Shown here in pieces: positions 14,588 to 23,993 of a stretch of 32,853 nucleotides of DNA; the first letter of the stretch is position 1, and each line of letters opens with the position of its first letter. Source of the stretch: Muribaculaceae bacterium. Its GTDB lineage: Bacteria; Bacteroidota; Bacteroidia; Bacteroidales; Muribaculaceae. Under the pieces are notes generated by a model that had not been told where the DNA came from, made no database searches, and saw nothing but the letters and a program-made list of their open reading frames with translations. The position numbers and the translations under genes were made by a program. The stretch is from the NCBI GenBank assembly GCA_029061925.1, contig JAIDRE010000036.1:1-32853 (forward strand). The letters are read 5' to 3'.

Positions 14588-17473
14588 ATGCAAAACAAAG
14601 GGACTTTAGGAAGTGTAATCGCCGGAGTTATCGCGATTTTCCTCGTAATTGTCTGTGTTTTCTATCTGTCGTTCTCGTTTGCGAGCCGTCATTTTGAAGG
14701 AAAAGCAGAGCAGTATGCAGTGAAAGTTGCCGGAGAAGCCGGTGTTAATTCCGACCAGTACACTAAAGCTTACAAAAATTACGTCGATTCGCTCGGCAAA
14801 CAGCCTTTCTATCTTGGCTACAACTACAACGAAGTTCAGAAATGGGGCGTTGGTCTCGGTCTTGACCTCAAGGGTGGTATGAACGTTATCCTTCAGGTTT
14901 CGATTCCCGACCTTCTCCGTTCAATGAAGAACGCTGACCCAGACAAGGCTTTTGCTGAAGCTATTGTAGCGACCGACTCTGTATATAATGCCGGTAAAAC
15001 CGACGACTATGTTCAGGAGTTTGTTAAACGTTATCGCGCCCTTAACCCCAACGCCGACATGTCAGTCGTGTTCAATGGTATCGTTAAACGCGGTGACTCG
15101 GACAACGCTGTTGTCTCAACCCTCAAAAGCGAGGTTAAAGATCGCGTTGACAACTCTGCAACAAACGTGCTCCGCAGCCGTATCGACGCCTATGGTGTGG
15201 TTTCACCCAACATCCAGGTGCTTCAAGGCAAAGACGGTCAGATTCTTCTCGAACTCCCCGGTGTTAAAGAACACCAGCGTGTCCGCGACCTATTGCTCCG
15301 TTCAGCCAACCTTGAGTTCTACGAAACTTACAAAGCTTCTGAAGTAGCAGCCGCTCTCCAGAACCTTGATGCCGAGCTTCGTCGTTCAAACCCCAACGGT
15401 CTCTTCAACTACTTTGTAAATCTCGAAAATGCCGATTCTCCAATTATCGGTTATGCATTTGCTCAGAACCGCGAGAAAATCGACACTCTTCTCAACTCGG
15501 CTGAAGCTCGCCGTTACCTCCCCAGCAACCTCAAACTCCGTTGGGAAGTTAAACCTCAGATCGTTCAATTCAACGACACAGTTTCAGGCAACTCTAAGAA
15601 AGACGCTGAGCTCTATCGCTTGATCGCGCTCAAAACAAATAACGGTAAACCCGCTCTTGACGGTTCTTGCGTAATCGCAGCATCATCTGACTTTGACAAC
15701 CTTCAGGGTAATGTTGTTTCAATGACAATGAACAACGAAGGTGCAAAACAGTGGGCTCGTATCACCGGTAACAACATCGGTAAATCAATCGCCATCCTTC
15801 TCGATGACTATGTTTACTCGTTCCCCAACGTTAACTCAGCTATCGAAGGTGGTCGTTCTCAAATCACCGGTAACTTCACTGTTGAAGAGGCTCAAGACTT
15901 GGCTAACGTATTGAAGAGTGGTAAGATGACCGCTAAAATCGATATCATTTCTGATATGGTTATCGGTCCGTCACTCGGTCAGCAGGCAATCAAAGCCGGA
16001 TTCCTTTCATTTGCTATCGCTCTCATTCTTCTTATGATTGTGATGGGCTTCATCTACGGAATCATCCCCGGTTTGATCGCTGACCTTGGTCTTGTATTCA
16101 ACCTCTTCTTCACATTTGGCATCCTTGCATCGTTCCAGGCAGTGTTGACCCTCTCGGGTATCGCCGGTATCGTTCTTGCTCTTGGTATGGCAGTTGACGC
16201 TAACGTTCTTATCTTTGAACGTACAAAAGAAGAGCTTCGTGCAGGCAAAAACATCAAAACTGCTATTGCCGACGGTTACAGCAACGCATTCTCAGCAATC
16301 TTTGACTCGAACCTCACCTCTATCATCACAGGTCTCATCCTTCTCTTTTATGGTACAGGTCCTATCAAAGGTTTCGCTACAACCCTTATCATCGGTATTG
16401 TAATTTCATTCTTCACTGCAGTGTTCCTGACTCGCATTGTCTTTATCGTTGGTGGTAAAACAAAAGCGTTCCAGTCACTCACTTTCGATACCAAACTTTC
16501 ACGCAACTTCCTTCAGAATACACATATCGACTTCATTGGCAAACGCAAAGTTGTCGGTGTAATCTGCGGATTGTTTATTGTTGCCGTTATCATTTCGCTC
16601 TTTGCTCGCGGTCTCAACCAGGGTATTGACTTCTCGGGTGGTCGCAACTATGTTGCAACATTTGAACACCCCGTCAACACCGTTGAACTTCAGCAGGCAC
16701 TTCAGTCAGAATTTGACGGCTCGTCAGTTTCGGTAATTACTATCGAAAGCTCTAATCAAGTTCGTATCTCGACCAACTATAAGATTAACGAAGAAGGTCC
16801 CGAAACCGAACAAGAAATTGTTGGTAAACTATTCAACGGTTTGAAACCCTACCTTCGTGACGGTATGACAATCGAGCAGTTCTCAACTACCGACAACACT
16901 CAAGGTATTGTTTCTTCTCAGAAGGTTGGACCGACCGTGGCCAACGACATGCGTAACGATGCTTACATTGCTGTCTGCCTCGCACTCATCGCCATGTTCC
17001 TCTACATTCTTATCCGATTCCACAATGTGGCATTCTCAGTTGGTGCACTCGCAGCCGTTGCGTTTACCGCATTCTCTATCATTGGTCTTTACAGCTTCTT
17101 CTATGGAGTGTTCCCGTTTGCAATGGAGATTGACCAGAACTTCATCGCTGCAATTCTGACCGTTATCGGTTATCAGATCAACGATACTGTGGTTGTGTTT
17201 GACCGTGTTCGTGAAAATATCGCTCTCTATCCCAAGAAGCCTTTCGGCGAACAAATCAACACCTCTATCAACTCGACTCTCTCTCGTACAGTGACTACAT
17301 CAGGCACAACACTTCTCGTGCTTCTCTGTATCTTTGTACTTGGTGGTGACTCACTCCGCAGCTTCATCTTCGCGATGATCTTCGGTGTGATTGTCGGTAC
17401 TCTTGCCACAATGTATATCGCATCGCCCGTTGCTTATCTCATTGAGAGCCGTCGCAGCGCTAAAAAAGCATAA
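14588..17473 (+). CDS. secDF: protein translocase subunit SecDF (single-chain fusion)
   Basis: A 961-residue inner-membrane protein that joins SecD and SecF, as is normal in Bacteroidota. It pulls secreted proteins through the SecYEG channel, using the proton gradient. The SecD half starts with a membrane helix (8-32) and has DLKGGMNVILQVSIPDLL near 95-112, a long periplasmic domain, and helices about 460-630 (including the GMAVDANVLIFERTKEEL motif). The SecF half has its first helix near 655-675, GIDFSGGRNYVATF after it, and a second helix bundle with GYQINDTVVVFDRVRENI. Length and order are standard, with nothing missing. Codons are strongly biased, as expected for a highly expressed gene. 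Single-gene unit with its own promoter and the terminator at 17499. Confidence 0.97.
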   Translation: MQNKGTLGSVIAGVIAIFLVIVCVFYLSFSFASRHFEGKAEQYAVKVAGEAGVNSDQYTKAYKNYVDSLGKQPFYLGYNYNEVQKWGVGLGLDLKGGMNVILQVSIPDLLRSMKNADPDKAFAEAIVATDSVYNAGKTDDYVQEFVKRYRALNPNADMSVVFNGIVKRGDSDNAVVSTLKSEVKDRVDNSATNVLRSRIDAYGVVSPNIQVLQGKDGQILLELPGVKEHQRVRDLLLRSANLEFYETYKASEVAAALQNLDAELRRSNPNGLFNYFVNLENADSPIIGYAFAQNREKIDTLLNSAEARRYLPSNLKLRWEVKPQIVQFNDTVSGNSKKDAELYRLIALKTNNGKPALDGSCVIAASSDFDNLQGNVVSMTMNNEGAKQWARITGNNIGKSIAILLDDYVYSFPNVNSAIEGGRSQITGNFTVEEAQDLANVLKSGKMTAKIDIISDMVIGPSLGQQAIKAGFLSFAIALILLMIVMGFIYGIIPGLIADLGLVFNLFFTFGILASFQAVLTLSGIAGIVLALGMAVDANVLIFERTKEELRAGKNIKTAIADGYSNAFSAIFDSNLTSIITGLILLFYGTGPIKGFATTLIIGIVISFFTAVFLTRIVFIVGGKTKAFQSLTFDTKLSRNFLQNTHIDFIGKRKVVGVICGLFIVAVIISLFARGLNQGIDFSGGRNYVATFEHPVNTVELQQALQSEFDGSSVSVITIESSNQVRISTNYKINEEGPETEQEIVGKLFNGLKPYLRDGMTIEQFSTTDNTQGIVSSQKVGPTVANDMRNDAYIAVCLALIAMFLYILIRFHNVAFSVGALAAVAFTAFSIIGLYSFFYGVFPFAMEIDQNFIAAILTVIGYQINDTVVVFDRVRENIALYPKKPFGEQINTSINSTLSRTVTTSGTTLLVLLCIFVLGGDSLRSFIFAMIFGVIVGTLATMYIASPVAYLIESRRSAKKA

Positions 17474-17498
17474 CTTAGCTTAAATTAGATAATTAGCG

Positions 17499-17536
17499 GC
17501 GGGTCGTTCTCTAAGAGAGAGCGACCCGCTCTCTTT
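17499..17536 (+). terminator. secDF terminator
   Basis: A 14-bp stem, GCGGGTCGTTCTCT (17499-17512) with AGAGAGCGACCCGC (17516-17529), one G-U pair and a 3-base loop. It is followed by TCTCTTT, a moderate T-tract. Confidence 0.85.
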
Positions 17537-17573
17537 AATCAAATCATATTATCGTTTATATCGAAAATTTGAT

Positions 17574-17581
17574 TATCTTTG
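17574..17581 (+). promoter_or_regulatory. -7 element of the yqeY-serS promoter
   Basis: TATCTTTG followed by CAC, a full -7 match 19 bases before the ATG at 17601, which gives a very short leader. No good -33 was seen. Confidence 0.55.
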
Positions 17582-17600
17582 CACAAATATAATTTGACTT

Positions 17601-18050
17601 ATGGATTTATTTGATAAAATTTCAGCCGACATCATGGCTGCAATGAAAGCCAAAGATCGCGTCAGACTCGAAGCTCTCCGCGGTGTAAAAAAAGAATTTA
17701 TCGAGGCTAAAACAGCCGAAGGCGCCGGCGGTGTGCTCACCGACGAAAACGCTATACGCATCATGACCAAAATGGTTAAACAACGCAACGAGAGTGCCCG
17801 CATCTATCGCGAAAACAATCGTCCTGAACTTGCTGAACCCGAGCTTGCCGAAGCTGCTGTAATCGAGGAATATCTTCCCAAACAGTTGACCGAGGCTGAA
17901 CTCGAAGTCGAGCTCAAAAAAATCATTGCTGAAACCGGTGCAACTTCGCCCAAAGAAATGGGTAAAGTGATGGGTATCGCTACCAAAGCACTTGCCGGTC
18001 GTGCCGACGGTCGCATGATTTCAACAATGGTAAAACAGCTCCTTTCTTGA
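17601..18050 (+). CDS. yqeY: GatB/YqeY domain protein
   Basis: A 149-residue soluble protein of the YqeY family, a stand-alone version of the tRNA-binding tail of GatB, the Glu/Asp-tRNA amidotransferase subunit. Family marks are an N-terminal helical bundle (MDLFDKISADIMAAMKAKDR, then LEALRGVKKEF), EEYLPKQLTEAEL near 92-104, and the C-terminal GKVMGIATKALAGRADGRMI with the small-residue loop. Length is typical (about 150). Its exact role is not settled; tRNA-linked quality control is likely. The next gene, serS, starts 28 bases downstream on the same strand with no terminator or promoter between, so the two are probably one operon. Confidence 0.92.
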   Translation: MDLFDKISADIMAAMKAKDRVRLEALRGVKKEFIEAKTAEGAGGVLTDENAIRIMTKMVKQRNESARIYRENNRPELAEPELAEAAVIEEYLPKQLTEAELEVELKKIIAETGATSPKEMGKVMGIATKALAGRADGRMISTMVKQLLS

Positions 18051-18078
18051 AAAAAACGTTTTAATATAATATTGTCCA

Positions 18079-19350
18079 ATGCTTACATTACAGCAAATAA
18101 AGGCAAACCCCGACGACATTGTCCGCCGTTTGGCAATTAAAGGCTTTGACAGTAAAAAAGCCATTAACGATGTTATTAGTCTTGATGACCAACGTCGCGC
18201 CCTTCAGTTGAAAAACGATAACCTCGCTGCCGAACTCAACAAATCGGCTGCGATGATTGGTCGTTTGATGAAAGAAGGCAAAAAAGAAGAAGCCGACCAG
18301 GCTAAAGCTGAGGTTGCATCGATAAAAGAAACTCAAAAAGAAATCGCAGCTCAACTCGACAGCACCGAACAACAGATTCGCGAAATTCTTCTTTCGGTTC
18401 CTAATGTTCCTTGCAACATGGTTCCCGAGGGTCGTTCGGCTGCCGACAATGTTGTAGATAAAGAGGGTGGCAAAATACCTAACCTCCCCGAAGATGCGCT
18501 TCCCCACTGGGAACTTGCAAAGAAATATAACATCATCGATTTTGACCTTGGAGTGAAAATCACCGGAGCCGGATTCCCTGTTTATATCGGTAAAGGTGCA
18601 CGTCTTCAGCGCGCGCTCATCCAGTTCTTCCTTGACCGTGGTAATGAAGCCGGATACACCGAAATTCAGCCACCCTACGTTGTCAACGAAGCATCGGGCT
18701 ATGGCACAGGTCAGCTTCCCGACAAAGAAGGTCAGATGTACTATATCAACGAGGACAACCTCTACCTCATCCCGACCGCCGAAGTTCCCGTAACAAACAT
18801 CTATCGTGACGAAATTCTTCCCGGCGATTCACTTCCCCGCAAAAACTGCGCTTATTCAGCATGTTTCCGTCGCGAGGCAGGTAGCTATGGTAAAGATGTT
18901 CGCGGTTTGAACCGTCTCCACCAGTTTGACAAAGTTGAAATCGTTCGCATCGAGAAACCCGAAAACTCATACGCTGCGCTCGAAGAAATGAAAGACCATG
19001 TTCAGGGCTTGCTTGAAAGCCTTGGATTGCCTTGGCACATTCTTCGTCTTTGCGGCGGTGACATGAGTTTTACATCGGCTATCACTTTTGACTTTGAAGT
19101 GTTCTCAGCCGCTCAAAAACGTTGGCTCGAAGTTTCATCAGTGTCAAACTTTGAAACCTATCAGGCAAATCGTTTGAAACTGCGTTATCGCACCCCCGAC
19201 AAGAAAACTGCGCTTTGCCACACCCTCAACGGTTCGGCATTGGCGTTGCCCCGTATCATGGCTGCGCTTCTCGAAAACAATCAGACACCCAATGGTATCG
19301 TTGTTCCCGAGTGTCTCCGCCGTTATACCGGTTTTGACATCATCGACTGA
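18079..19350 (+). CDS. serS: seryl-tRNA synthetase
   Basis: A 423-residue class II aminoacyl-tRNA synthetase that charges tRNA-Ser (and tRNA-Sec where present). Residues 1-110 form the long antiparallel coiled-coil arm that grips the tRNA variable arm (LQLKNDNLAAELNKSAAMIG and later KEEADQAKAEVASIKETQKE). The catalytic core shows PTAEVPVTN, motif 2 as CFRREAGSYGKDVRGLNRLH near 261-280, and motif 3 as LNGSALALPRIMAALLENNQ near 387-406. Length is normal. It follows yqeY by 28 bases and ends at a strong terminator (19373). Confidence 0.97.
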   Translation: MLTLQQIKANPDDIVRRLAIKGFDSKKAINDVISLDDQRRALQLKNDNLAAELNKSAAMIGRLMKEGKKEEADQAKAEVASIKETQKEIAAQLDSTEQQIREILLSVPNVPCNMVPEGRSAADNVVDKEGGKIPNLPEDALPHWELAKKYNIIDFDLGVKITGAGFPVYIGKGARLQRALIQFFLDRGNEAGYTEIQPPYVVNEASGYGTGQLPDKEGQMYYINEDNLYLIPTAEVPVTNIYRDEILPGDSLPRKNCAYSACFRREAGSYGKDVRGLNRLHQFDKVEIVRIEKPENSYAALEEMKDHVQGLLESLGLPWHILRLCGGDMSFTSAITFDFEVFSAAQKRWLEVSSVSNFETYQANRLKLRYRTPDKKTALCHTLNGSALALPRIMAALLENNQTPNGIVVPECLRRYTGFDIID

Positions 19351-19372
19351 TATTAATTCAATCAATATTCTT

Positions 19373-19408
19373 GAAGTCGTGCCAAATTGGCGCGACTTCT
19401 TTGTTTTA
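19373..19408 (+). terminator. serS terminator
   Basis: An 11-bp stem, GAAGTCGTGCC (19373-19383) with GGCGCGACTTC (19389-19399), one G-U pair, loop AAATT, followed by TTTGTTTT. It lies 23 bases after the stop. Confidence 0.88.
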
Positions 19409-19461
19409 TGTTCTCAAAATGTATTCTTTTTTCAGGAAAATTACACAAAATAGACCATGTT

Positions 19462-19493
19462 TTTGTTATATACAAAAAAATATCATAACTTTG
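19462..19493 (+). promoter_or_regulatory. psd-pssA operon promoter
   Basis: TTTG (19462-19465), 20 bases, TAACTTTG (19486-19493) followed by C: a perfect Bacteroidota promoter. The ATG of psd follows at 19536. Confidence 0.8.
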
Positions 19494-19535
19494 CGCAATT
19501 AAACTTGCCGGATTATATCCAATAAAGAAATTATC

Positions 19536-20222
19536 ATGAGAGTAAGACTACATCACGAAGGAGTAAATATATTGGTTGTCAGCTTCTTGATTTTGCTGGC
19601 TATCAATCTTTTCGTGTGGCTGGTTTTGAGAGTTGCACCTGCGGTTCCCATTACTGTCACCGTTCTTTCGGCAATCATATTCCTTCTCATTGTTAATTTC
19701 TTCCGTTCGCCGAAACGAAATTTCACGGGCGATCGTAAAAACGTTGTAGTGGCTTCAGCCGATGGTACGGTTGTTGCTCTTGAAGAAGTTTTTGAAGATG
19801 AATATCTCCATAAAAATGTGATTCAGTTGTCAATTTTCATGACAATTCTGAATGTTCACGCCAATTGGTTCCCTGTTGATGGTGAGGTTATTTATACTGC
19901 TCACCACAACGGTCGTTTCTTGTCGGCTTATCTGCCAAAATCAAGTACCGAAAACGAACGTTCGACTGTCGTTATCCGTGCTACAAACGGTCAGGATGTT
20001 TTGATGAGGCAGGTTGCCGGTGCGATTGCCCGACGAATCGTAACGTATGCCCAGCCGGGCGTGGAGGCTTCAATCGAAGACCACATGGGTTTTATTAAAT
20101 TTGGATCTCGTATTGACCTTTATCTCCCGCTCGGAACTGAGATTTTGGTAAAAATAGGAGATAAAACAACCGGAGGTATCACCACTGTGGCTCGCCTCCA
20201 ATCTAACGACGACAAATGCTGA
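19536..20222 (+). CDS. psd: phosphatidylserine decarboxylase proenzyme
   Basis: A 228-residue short-type phosphatidylserine decarboxylase, which makes phosphatidylethanolamine from phosphatidylserine at the inner membrane. Two N-terminal helices (about 12-30 and 36-55) anchor it. Family blocks are ASADGTVV (73-80), FMTILNVHANWFP (101-113) and KFGSRIDLYLP (188-198). The proenzyme cuts itself between Gly190 and Ser191, and Ser191 becomes the pyruvoyl cofactor of the small alpha subunit. Size and start fit the short form common in Bacteroidota. The pssA start codon lies inside its last codons (7-base overlap), so translation is coupled with the enzyme that makes its substrate. Confidence 0.95.
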   Translation: MRVRLHHEGVNILVVSFLILLAINLFVWLVLRVAPAVPITVTVLSAIIFLLIVNFFRSPKRNFTGDRKNVVVASADGTVVALEEVFEDEYLHKNVIQLSIFMTILNVHANWFPVDGEVIYTAHHNGRFLSAYLPKSSTENERSTVVIRATNGQDVLMRQVAGAIARRIVTYAQPGVEASIEDHMGFIKFGSRIDLYLPLGTEILVKIGDKTTGGITTVARLQSNDDKC

Positions 20223-20923
20223 ATAAAATTATCAAGTCAATCCCCAATACAATCACCTCGTGTAATCTTCTATCGGGTGTTGTAGCAATATTTTTTGCTT
20301 TTCATTTAACAAAAGAAATTGGTCCGCTTTTAGGTTATCAATGGTCAATGATTGCTATTTTTGCTGCAGCAATTTTTGATTTCTGTGACGGTGCATCAGC
20401 TCGCTTGTTAAAAGCATATTCACCCATTGGTGCTGAACTTGACTCACTTTCTGACCTCGTAAGCTTTGGAGTTGCTCCGGCAATGTTGCTGTTAAATACG
20501 CTTTTGCTCATCACCGGTGGTCACTGGGTTAGCTTTGTGGCTTTTATCATCCCTGTGTTCGGCGCACTCCGACTTGCCAAATTCAATGTTGATACCACTC
20601 AAACAACCTCGTTTTCAGGACTTCCTATTCCGGCAAACGCCATTTTTTGGATTGGCTTTGTTGCATGGGTGATGGCAAACGGTAAATGCCCCGGTACTCC
20701 GTGGCTGATTGTAATCATCCTCTTCGTGTCGGGATTGATGGTTTCAAACATGAGAATGTTTTCACTCAAATTCAAGAATTTTAAATTAAAAGAGAATTTC
20801 AGCCGCTATGTAATCATTGTTGCGGCTATCGTTTCGGTGGTGCTTTATGACGTTGCCGGACTGATGTGGACAATCATTCTCTATATCTTTATCTCGGCAG
20901 TAACCAAAAAGTATATTGCCTGA
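20216..20923 (+). CDS. pssA: CDP-diacylglycerol-serine O-phosphatidyltransferase
   Basis: A 235-residue inner-membrane enzyme that joins serine to CDP-diacylglycerol to give phosphatidylserine, the substrate of psd just upstream. The CDP-alcohol phosphotransferase signature D-x2-DG-x2-AR-x8-G-x3-D-x3-D is complete at 55-80 (D55, D58-G59, A62-R63, G72, D76, D80). About seven or eight hydrophobic segments follow, as the family requires. The GELDSLSDLVSFG-like stretch (here GAELDSLSDLVSFG) is typical of PssA rather than of phosphatidylglycerol synthases. It overlaps psd by 7 bases and is followed 46 bases later by a DUF4834 gene on the same strand. Confidence 0.95.
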   Translation: MLNKIIKSIPNTITSCNLLSGVVAIFFAFHLTKEIGPLLGYQWSMIAIFAAAIFDFCDGASARLLKAYSPIGAELDSLSDLVSFGVAPAMLLLNTLLLITGGHWVSFVAFIIPVFGALRLAKFNVDTTQTTSFSGLPIPANAIFWIGFVAWVMANGKCPGTPWLIVIILFVSGLMVSNMRMFSLKFKNFKLKENFSRYVIIVAAIVSVVLYDVAGLMWTIILYIFISAVTKKYIA

Positions 20924-20969
20924 CGCATTGCCGTCCGGTTAAAAAATACGCCATTTTCTCTCAACCAAT

Positions 20970-21290
20970 ATGAGTATATTTTTGTTTCTATTTTTGGCAT
21001 TCCTCTTCTACTTTATTATTCTCCCGATAATAAAGGGAATGATGTTTGTGTCAAAAGTCAGAAATCAAACACGCGACATGTTCAATCAAGCCACCGGCCG
21101 CGGCAGTGGTAAGAAACAAAACAACAGTCAGCCTCAACCAAAACAAAAGAAAATTGACCCTAACGTTGGCGAGTATGTCGAGTTTGAAGAAATTGAAGTC
21201 ACCGCTACCGATTCAAGTGGTAACACAACCCATGTCAACTATCAGAAAGAGACTCAGATAACTGATGTTGAATGGGAAGAAATCGGTTGA
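20970..21290 (+). CDS. DUF4834 family small membrane protein
   Basis: A 106-residue protein typical of Bacteroidales DUF4834. One N-terminal membrane helix (residues 2-24, rich in Phe and Leu) is followed by a basic Gln/Asn/Lys-rich linker (about 33-62, with RGSGKKQNNSQPQPKQKK) and an acidic C-terminal part that ends DVEWEEIG. Function is unknown. It lies between pssA and a DUF2461 gene with short gaps (46 and 21 bases) and no terminator, so it is probably part of the same transcript, which suggests but does not prove a membrane-related role. Confidence 0.82.
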   Translation: MSIFLFLFLAFLFYFIILPIIKGMMFVSKVRNQTRDMFNQATGRGSGKKQNNSQPQPKQKKIDPNVGEYVEFEEIEVTATDSSGNTTHVNYQKETQITDVEWEEIG

Positions 21291-21311
21291 TAAACATAAT
21301 GGGTTTGTAAA

Positions 21312-22007
21312 ATGAAAAATAAGAATAAAGAAATATTTGAATTTCTCGGTCGCCTTGCTGTAAACAATAACCGCGATTGGTTTAAAGAGCATAAAAGCCA
21401 ATTTGACGACTTGCGTCAAAACTGGATGGAACAGCTTGAACTTCTTCGTTCAAAAATGAGCGTATGGGATCCTGACCTGTTGCGTCAGCCTCTTGCCGAC
21501 CTCCCTTACCGCATATATCGCGATACACGATTCAGCCCCGATAAAACTCCCTACAAAACATATTTTGCAGCCGTGTTGTCGCCCTGGGGTCGTAAATCAT
21601 GGCGTCCGTGCTACTATTTGCAAATGGGTGCAAGTTCATGGTCAAAGTCTGGATTGTTTGGCGGTATGTATTGTCCACCTGCCGACGTCCTCAAGAAGGT
21701 TCGTGCTGCTATAGTTGACAACATCGAGGAGTTTGAGGAAATTATCAACCAGCCCGAAGTGAAAAAACTCTTTCCCGGATGGTTTGGCGATGCCTTAAAG
21801 ACTGTCCCTAAAGGATATGACCGTAACCATCCCCAGGCTGAAATTCTCAAGCAAAAAGACTTTGGGAAAGCCCACATCGTTGACGACAAATTCTTTTTTG
21901 ATGACAGCTGGATTGAGCGTACATCTGAAATTTTCAGTGTGCTGAAACCGCTGAACGACTTCTTTAACTATTCGATTGACGAGGAGGAACAGCGCACCGA
22001 CTTTTGA
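21312..22007 (+). CDS. DUF2461 family protein
   Basis: A 231-residue soluble protein of the DUF2461 family (TIGR02453). Visible marks are FLGRLAVNNNRDWFKEHK-like N-terminal sequence (here FEFLGRLAVNNNRDWFKEHK, 9-28), the conserved RIYRDTRFSPDKTPYKTYFA near 67-86, and YYLQMG followed by GGMYCP (100-122). Structures and reactions are not established. Length is normal and no signal peptide is seen. It starts 21 bases after the DUF4834 gene and ends 47 bases before pfkA; no terminator or promoter motif separates them. Confidence 0.85.
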   Translation: MKNKNKEIFEFLGRLAVNNNRDWFKEHKSQFDDLRQNWMEQLELLRSKMSVWDPDLLRQPLADLPYRIYRDTRFSPDKTPYKTYFAAVLSPWGRKSWRPCYYLQMGASSWSKSGLFGGMYCPPADVLKKVRAAIVDNIEEFEEIINQPEVKKLFPGWFGDALKTVPKGYDRNHPQAEILKQKDFGKAHIVDDKFFFDDSWIERTSEIFSVLKPLNDFFNYSIDEEEQRTDF

Positions 22008-22054
22008 CGACCACAATTCATCTATTTACAAAACAAATATAACACGACAATAAT

Positions 22055-23035
22055 ATGGCAGAAATCAAATCAATTGGTATTCTTACGTCGGGAGGCGATG
22101 CTCCCGGTATGAACGCCGCTATTCGTGCGGTCACCCGTTCGGCTATCTATAGTGGATTCAAAGTGTATGGTATCTACCGTGGCTATCGTGGCTTGATTTC
22201 AGACGAAATCGTTGAATTTCACACCCAGAATGTTTCAAACATCATCCAAATGGGTGGAACAATTCTGAAAACGGCCCGCTGTAAAGAATTTGAGACTCCC
22301 GAAGGCCGACAGCTTGCTTACGACATTCTACGCCGCCACGAGATTGATGCGCTTGTAGTCATTGGTGGTGATGGTTCTCTCACCGGTGCCCGTATTTTTG
22401 CCAACGAATTTAACTTCCCCATCATCGGCTTGCCCGGTACAATCGACAACGACCTTTATGGCACCGACACCACAATCGGTTATGACACAGCTCTTAACAC
22501 CATTATGGAGTGTGTCGACAAAATCCGTGACACGGCAACCAGCCACGAACGCCTCTTCTTCATCGAAGTAATGGGACGTGACGCCGGATTCCTTGCCCTT
22601 AACGGCGCAATCGCCTCAGGTGCCGAAGCAGCCATCATTCCCGAAATCTCAACCGAGGTTGACCAGCTTGCCGAACTCATCCAAAACGGATTCCGCAAAA
22701 GCAAGAACTCATCAATCGTGCTTGTGGCAGAAAGCCCTGTGACAGGAGGCGCAATGGGACTTGCCGAACGTGTTAAAAACGAATATCCCGCCTACGACGT
22801 GCGCGTCTCAATCCTCGGTCACCTTCAGCGCGGTGGTTCACCAACAGCTCACGACCGTATCCTCGCCTCACGCATGGGAGCCGCCGCCATCGACGCCCTC
22901 CTCGATGACCAGCGCAACGTCATGATCGGTGTCAAAAACGACGAAATCGTTTACGTTCCCTTCACCAAGGCAATCAAAAATGACAAACCCATCAACCGCG
23001 AGCTCCTCGACACCCTCCGTCGCCTCTCAATCTAA
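22055..23035 (+). CDS. pfkA: ATP-dependent 6-phosphofructokinase
   Basis: A 326-residue enzyme that phosphorylates fructose 6-phosphate to fructose 1,6-bisphosphate, the committed step of glycolysis. Motifs are [16 protein letters not shown] (11-26), GGDGS (104-108) and PGTIDND (127-133, catalytic Asp in the DND region); a Gly after the Pro, where PPi-dependent enzymes have Lys, points to ATP as donor. EVMGRDAG (about 169-176) and [10 protein letters not shown] (about 254-263) complete the site. Length matches bacterial PfkA. Its 3' half uses C-ending codons very heavily. It is the last gene before a strong terminator (23061), and may be transcribed with psd-pssA upstream. fba, the next glycolytic step, lies 5.7 kb downstream on the other strand. 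Confidence 0.97.
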   Translation: MAEIKSIGILTSGGDAPGMNAAIRAVTRSAIYSGFKVYGIYRGYRGLISDEIVEFHTQNVSNIIQMGGTILKTARCKEFETPEGRQLAYDILRRHEIDALVVIGGDGSLTGARIFANEFNFPIIGLPGTIDNDLYGTDTTIGYDTALNTIMECVDKIRDTATSHERLFFIEVMGRDAGFLALNGAIASGAEAAIIPEISTEVDQLAELIQNGFRKSKNSSIVLVAESPVTGGAMGLAERVKNEYPAYDVRVSILGHLQRGGSPTAHDRILASRMGAAAIDALLDDQRNVMIGVKNDEIVYVPFTKAIKNDKPINRELLDTLRRLSI

Positions 23036-23060
23036 ACATTTTTAAACAACCCTATACAAG

Positions 23061-23101
23061 TTTGCAAAAAGGTTTAATTATCCCTTTTTGCAAATTTTTT
23101 T
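23061..23101 (+). terminator. pfkA terminator
   Basis: A perfect 12-bp stem, TTTGCAAAAAGG (23061-23072) with CCTTTTTGCAAA (23083-23094), 10-base loop, followed by seven T. It is 25 bases after the stop. Confidence 0.88.
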
Positions 23102-23143
23102 AAATACAACAATGTAAGATAATCGTAAATTATTCTAAGATTT

Positions 23144-23175
23144 TTTGGCAGAATAACAATTATTAGTTAAATTTG
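23144..23175 (+). promoter_or_regulatory. exopolysaccharide operon promoter
   Basis: TTTG (23144-23147), 20 bases, TAAATTTG (23168-23175): a perfect Bacteroidota promoter. The ATG of the export lipoprotein follows at 23198. No invertible-promoter repeats were seen around it, so no sign of phase variation. Confidence 0.78.
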
Positions 23176-23197
23176 TGGCATAATTTAACATTTAGAG

Positions 23198-23992
23198 ATG
23201 GTTAGAATTGGGTATTTACTCGTAATTGCAATTTTGATGTCGGCTTGCTCGACTTCGCGTTCATCTCTAACTTATTTTGAGGATATTGACAGTCGAATTG
23301 CTGAGTTTCAGATAGATACGGCTAATTTGATAATCGCTCCACATGACGAACTTATGATTTCGGTGACCTCGTTTGTCCCCGAAGCTACAGCTCAATACAA
23401 CCTCCCTCCAACCAATTTATCAACTTCTGAAAATACGCAAATATCGACTACATATGCCATGTCGACTTATATCGTCAACACTCATGGCTATATAGATATT
23501 CCCTCGGTTGGCCCTCTCAAGGTTGAAGGACTAACTACCAACCAACTCACTGATACATTGGTTGCTATAATTTCAAATGAGGTTGTTGACCCGAATGTGA
23601 GGGTTCAATTGGTTAATTTCTCGGTTAATGTAATCGGTGAGGTCAAGAATCCCGGTCGATTTAAGGTAAACAATCAGCGTATTTCTATTCTTGATGCGAT
23701 TGCAATGGCAGGCGATCTAACAGAGTATGGTCAGCGTGACGGTATTCTTCTTATTCGTGAGTCGGATGGCAAACGTGCGGTTCATAAATTGAATCTGAAC
23801 AGTGCTGAAATTCTCAACTCGCCTTATTTTTATCTTCAGCAAAACGATGTTGTCTATATTGAGCCTAATAAAATCAGGAAGGACAACTCAAAATATAATC
23901 AAAACAATGCTTTCAAGCTGTCAGTGACATCGACAATCGTGAGTGTGGTCTCGGTCATTGCGTCGCTTGTAATCGCTCTTACGGTCAAATAA
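23198..23992 (+). CDS. polysaccharide export lipoprotein, Wza-like
   Basis: A 264-residue lipoprotein with signal LLVIAILMSAC and lipidated Cys17. It has a polysaccharide-export domain (about 44-145, starting LIIAPHDELMISV) and an SLBB domain (about 145-225, NVIGEVKNPGRFKVNNQRIS). The C-terminus ends in a hydrophobic helix (about 242-262), as in OPX proteins that cross the outer membrane with an alpha-helical barrel. It should form the outer-membrane exit for an exopolysaccharide or capsule. A roughly 30-residue insert (about 66-95, PPTNLSTSENTQISTTYAMS) interrupts the export domain, a pattern common in Bacteroidota homologues. The next gene, a Wzc-like kinase that would partner with it, starts 1 base after the stop. 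Confidence 0.92.
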   Translation: MVRIGYLLVIAILMSACSTSRSSLTYFEDIDSRIAEFQIDTANLIIAPHDELMISVTSFVPEATAQYNLPPTNLSTSENTQISTTYAMSTYIVNTHGYIDIPSVGPLKVEGLTTNQLTDTLVAIISNEVVDPNVRVQLVNFSVNVIGEVKNPGRFKVNNQRISILDAIAMAGDLTEYGQRDGILLIRESDGKRAVHKLNLNSAEILNSPYFYLQQNDVVYIEPNKIRKDNSKYNQNNAFKLSVTSTIVSVVSVIASLVIALTVK

Positions 23993-23993
23993 A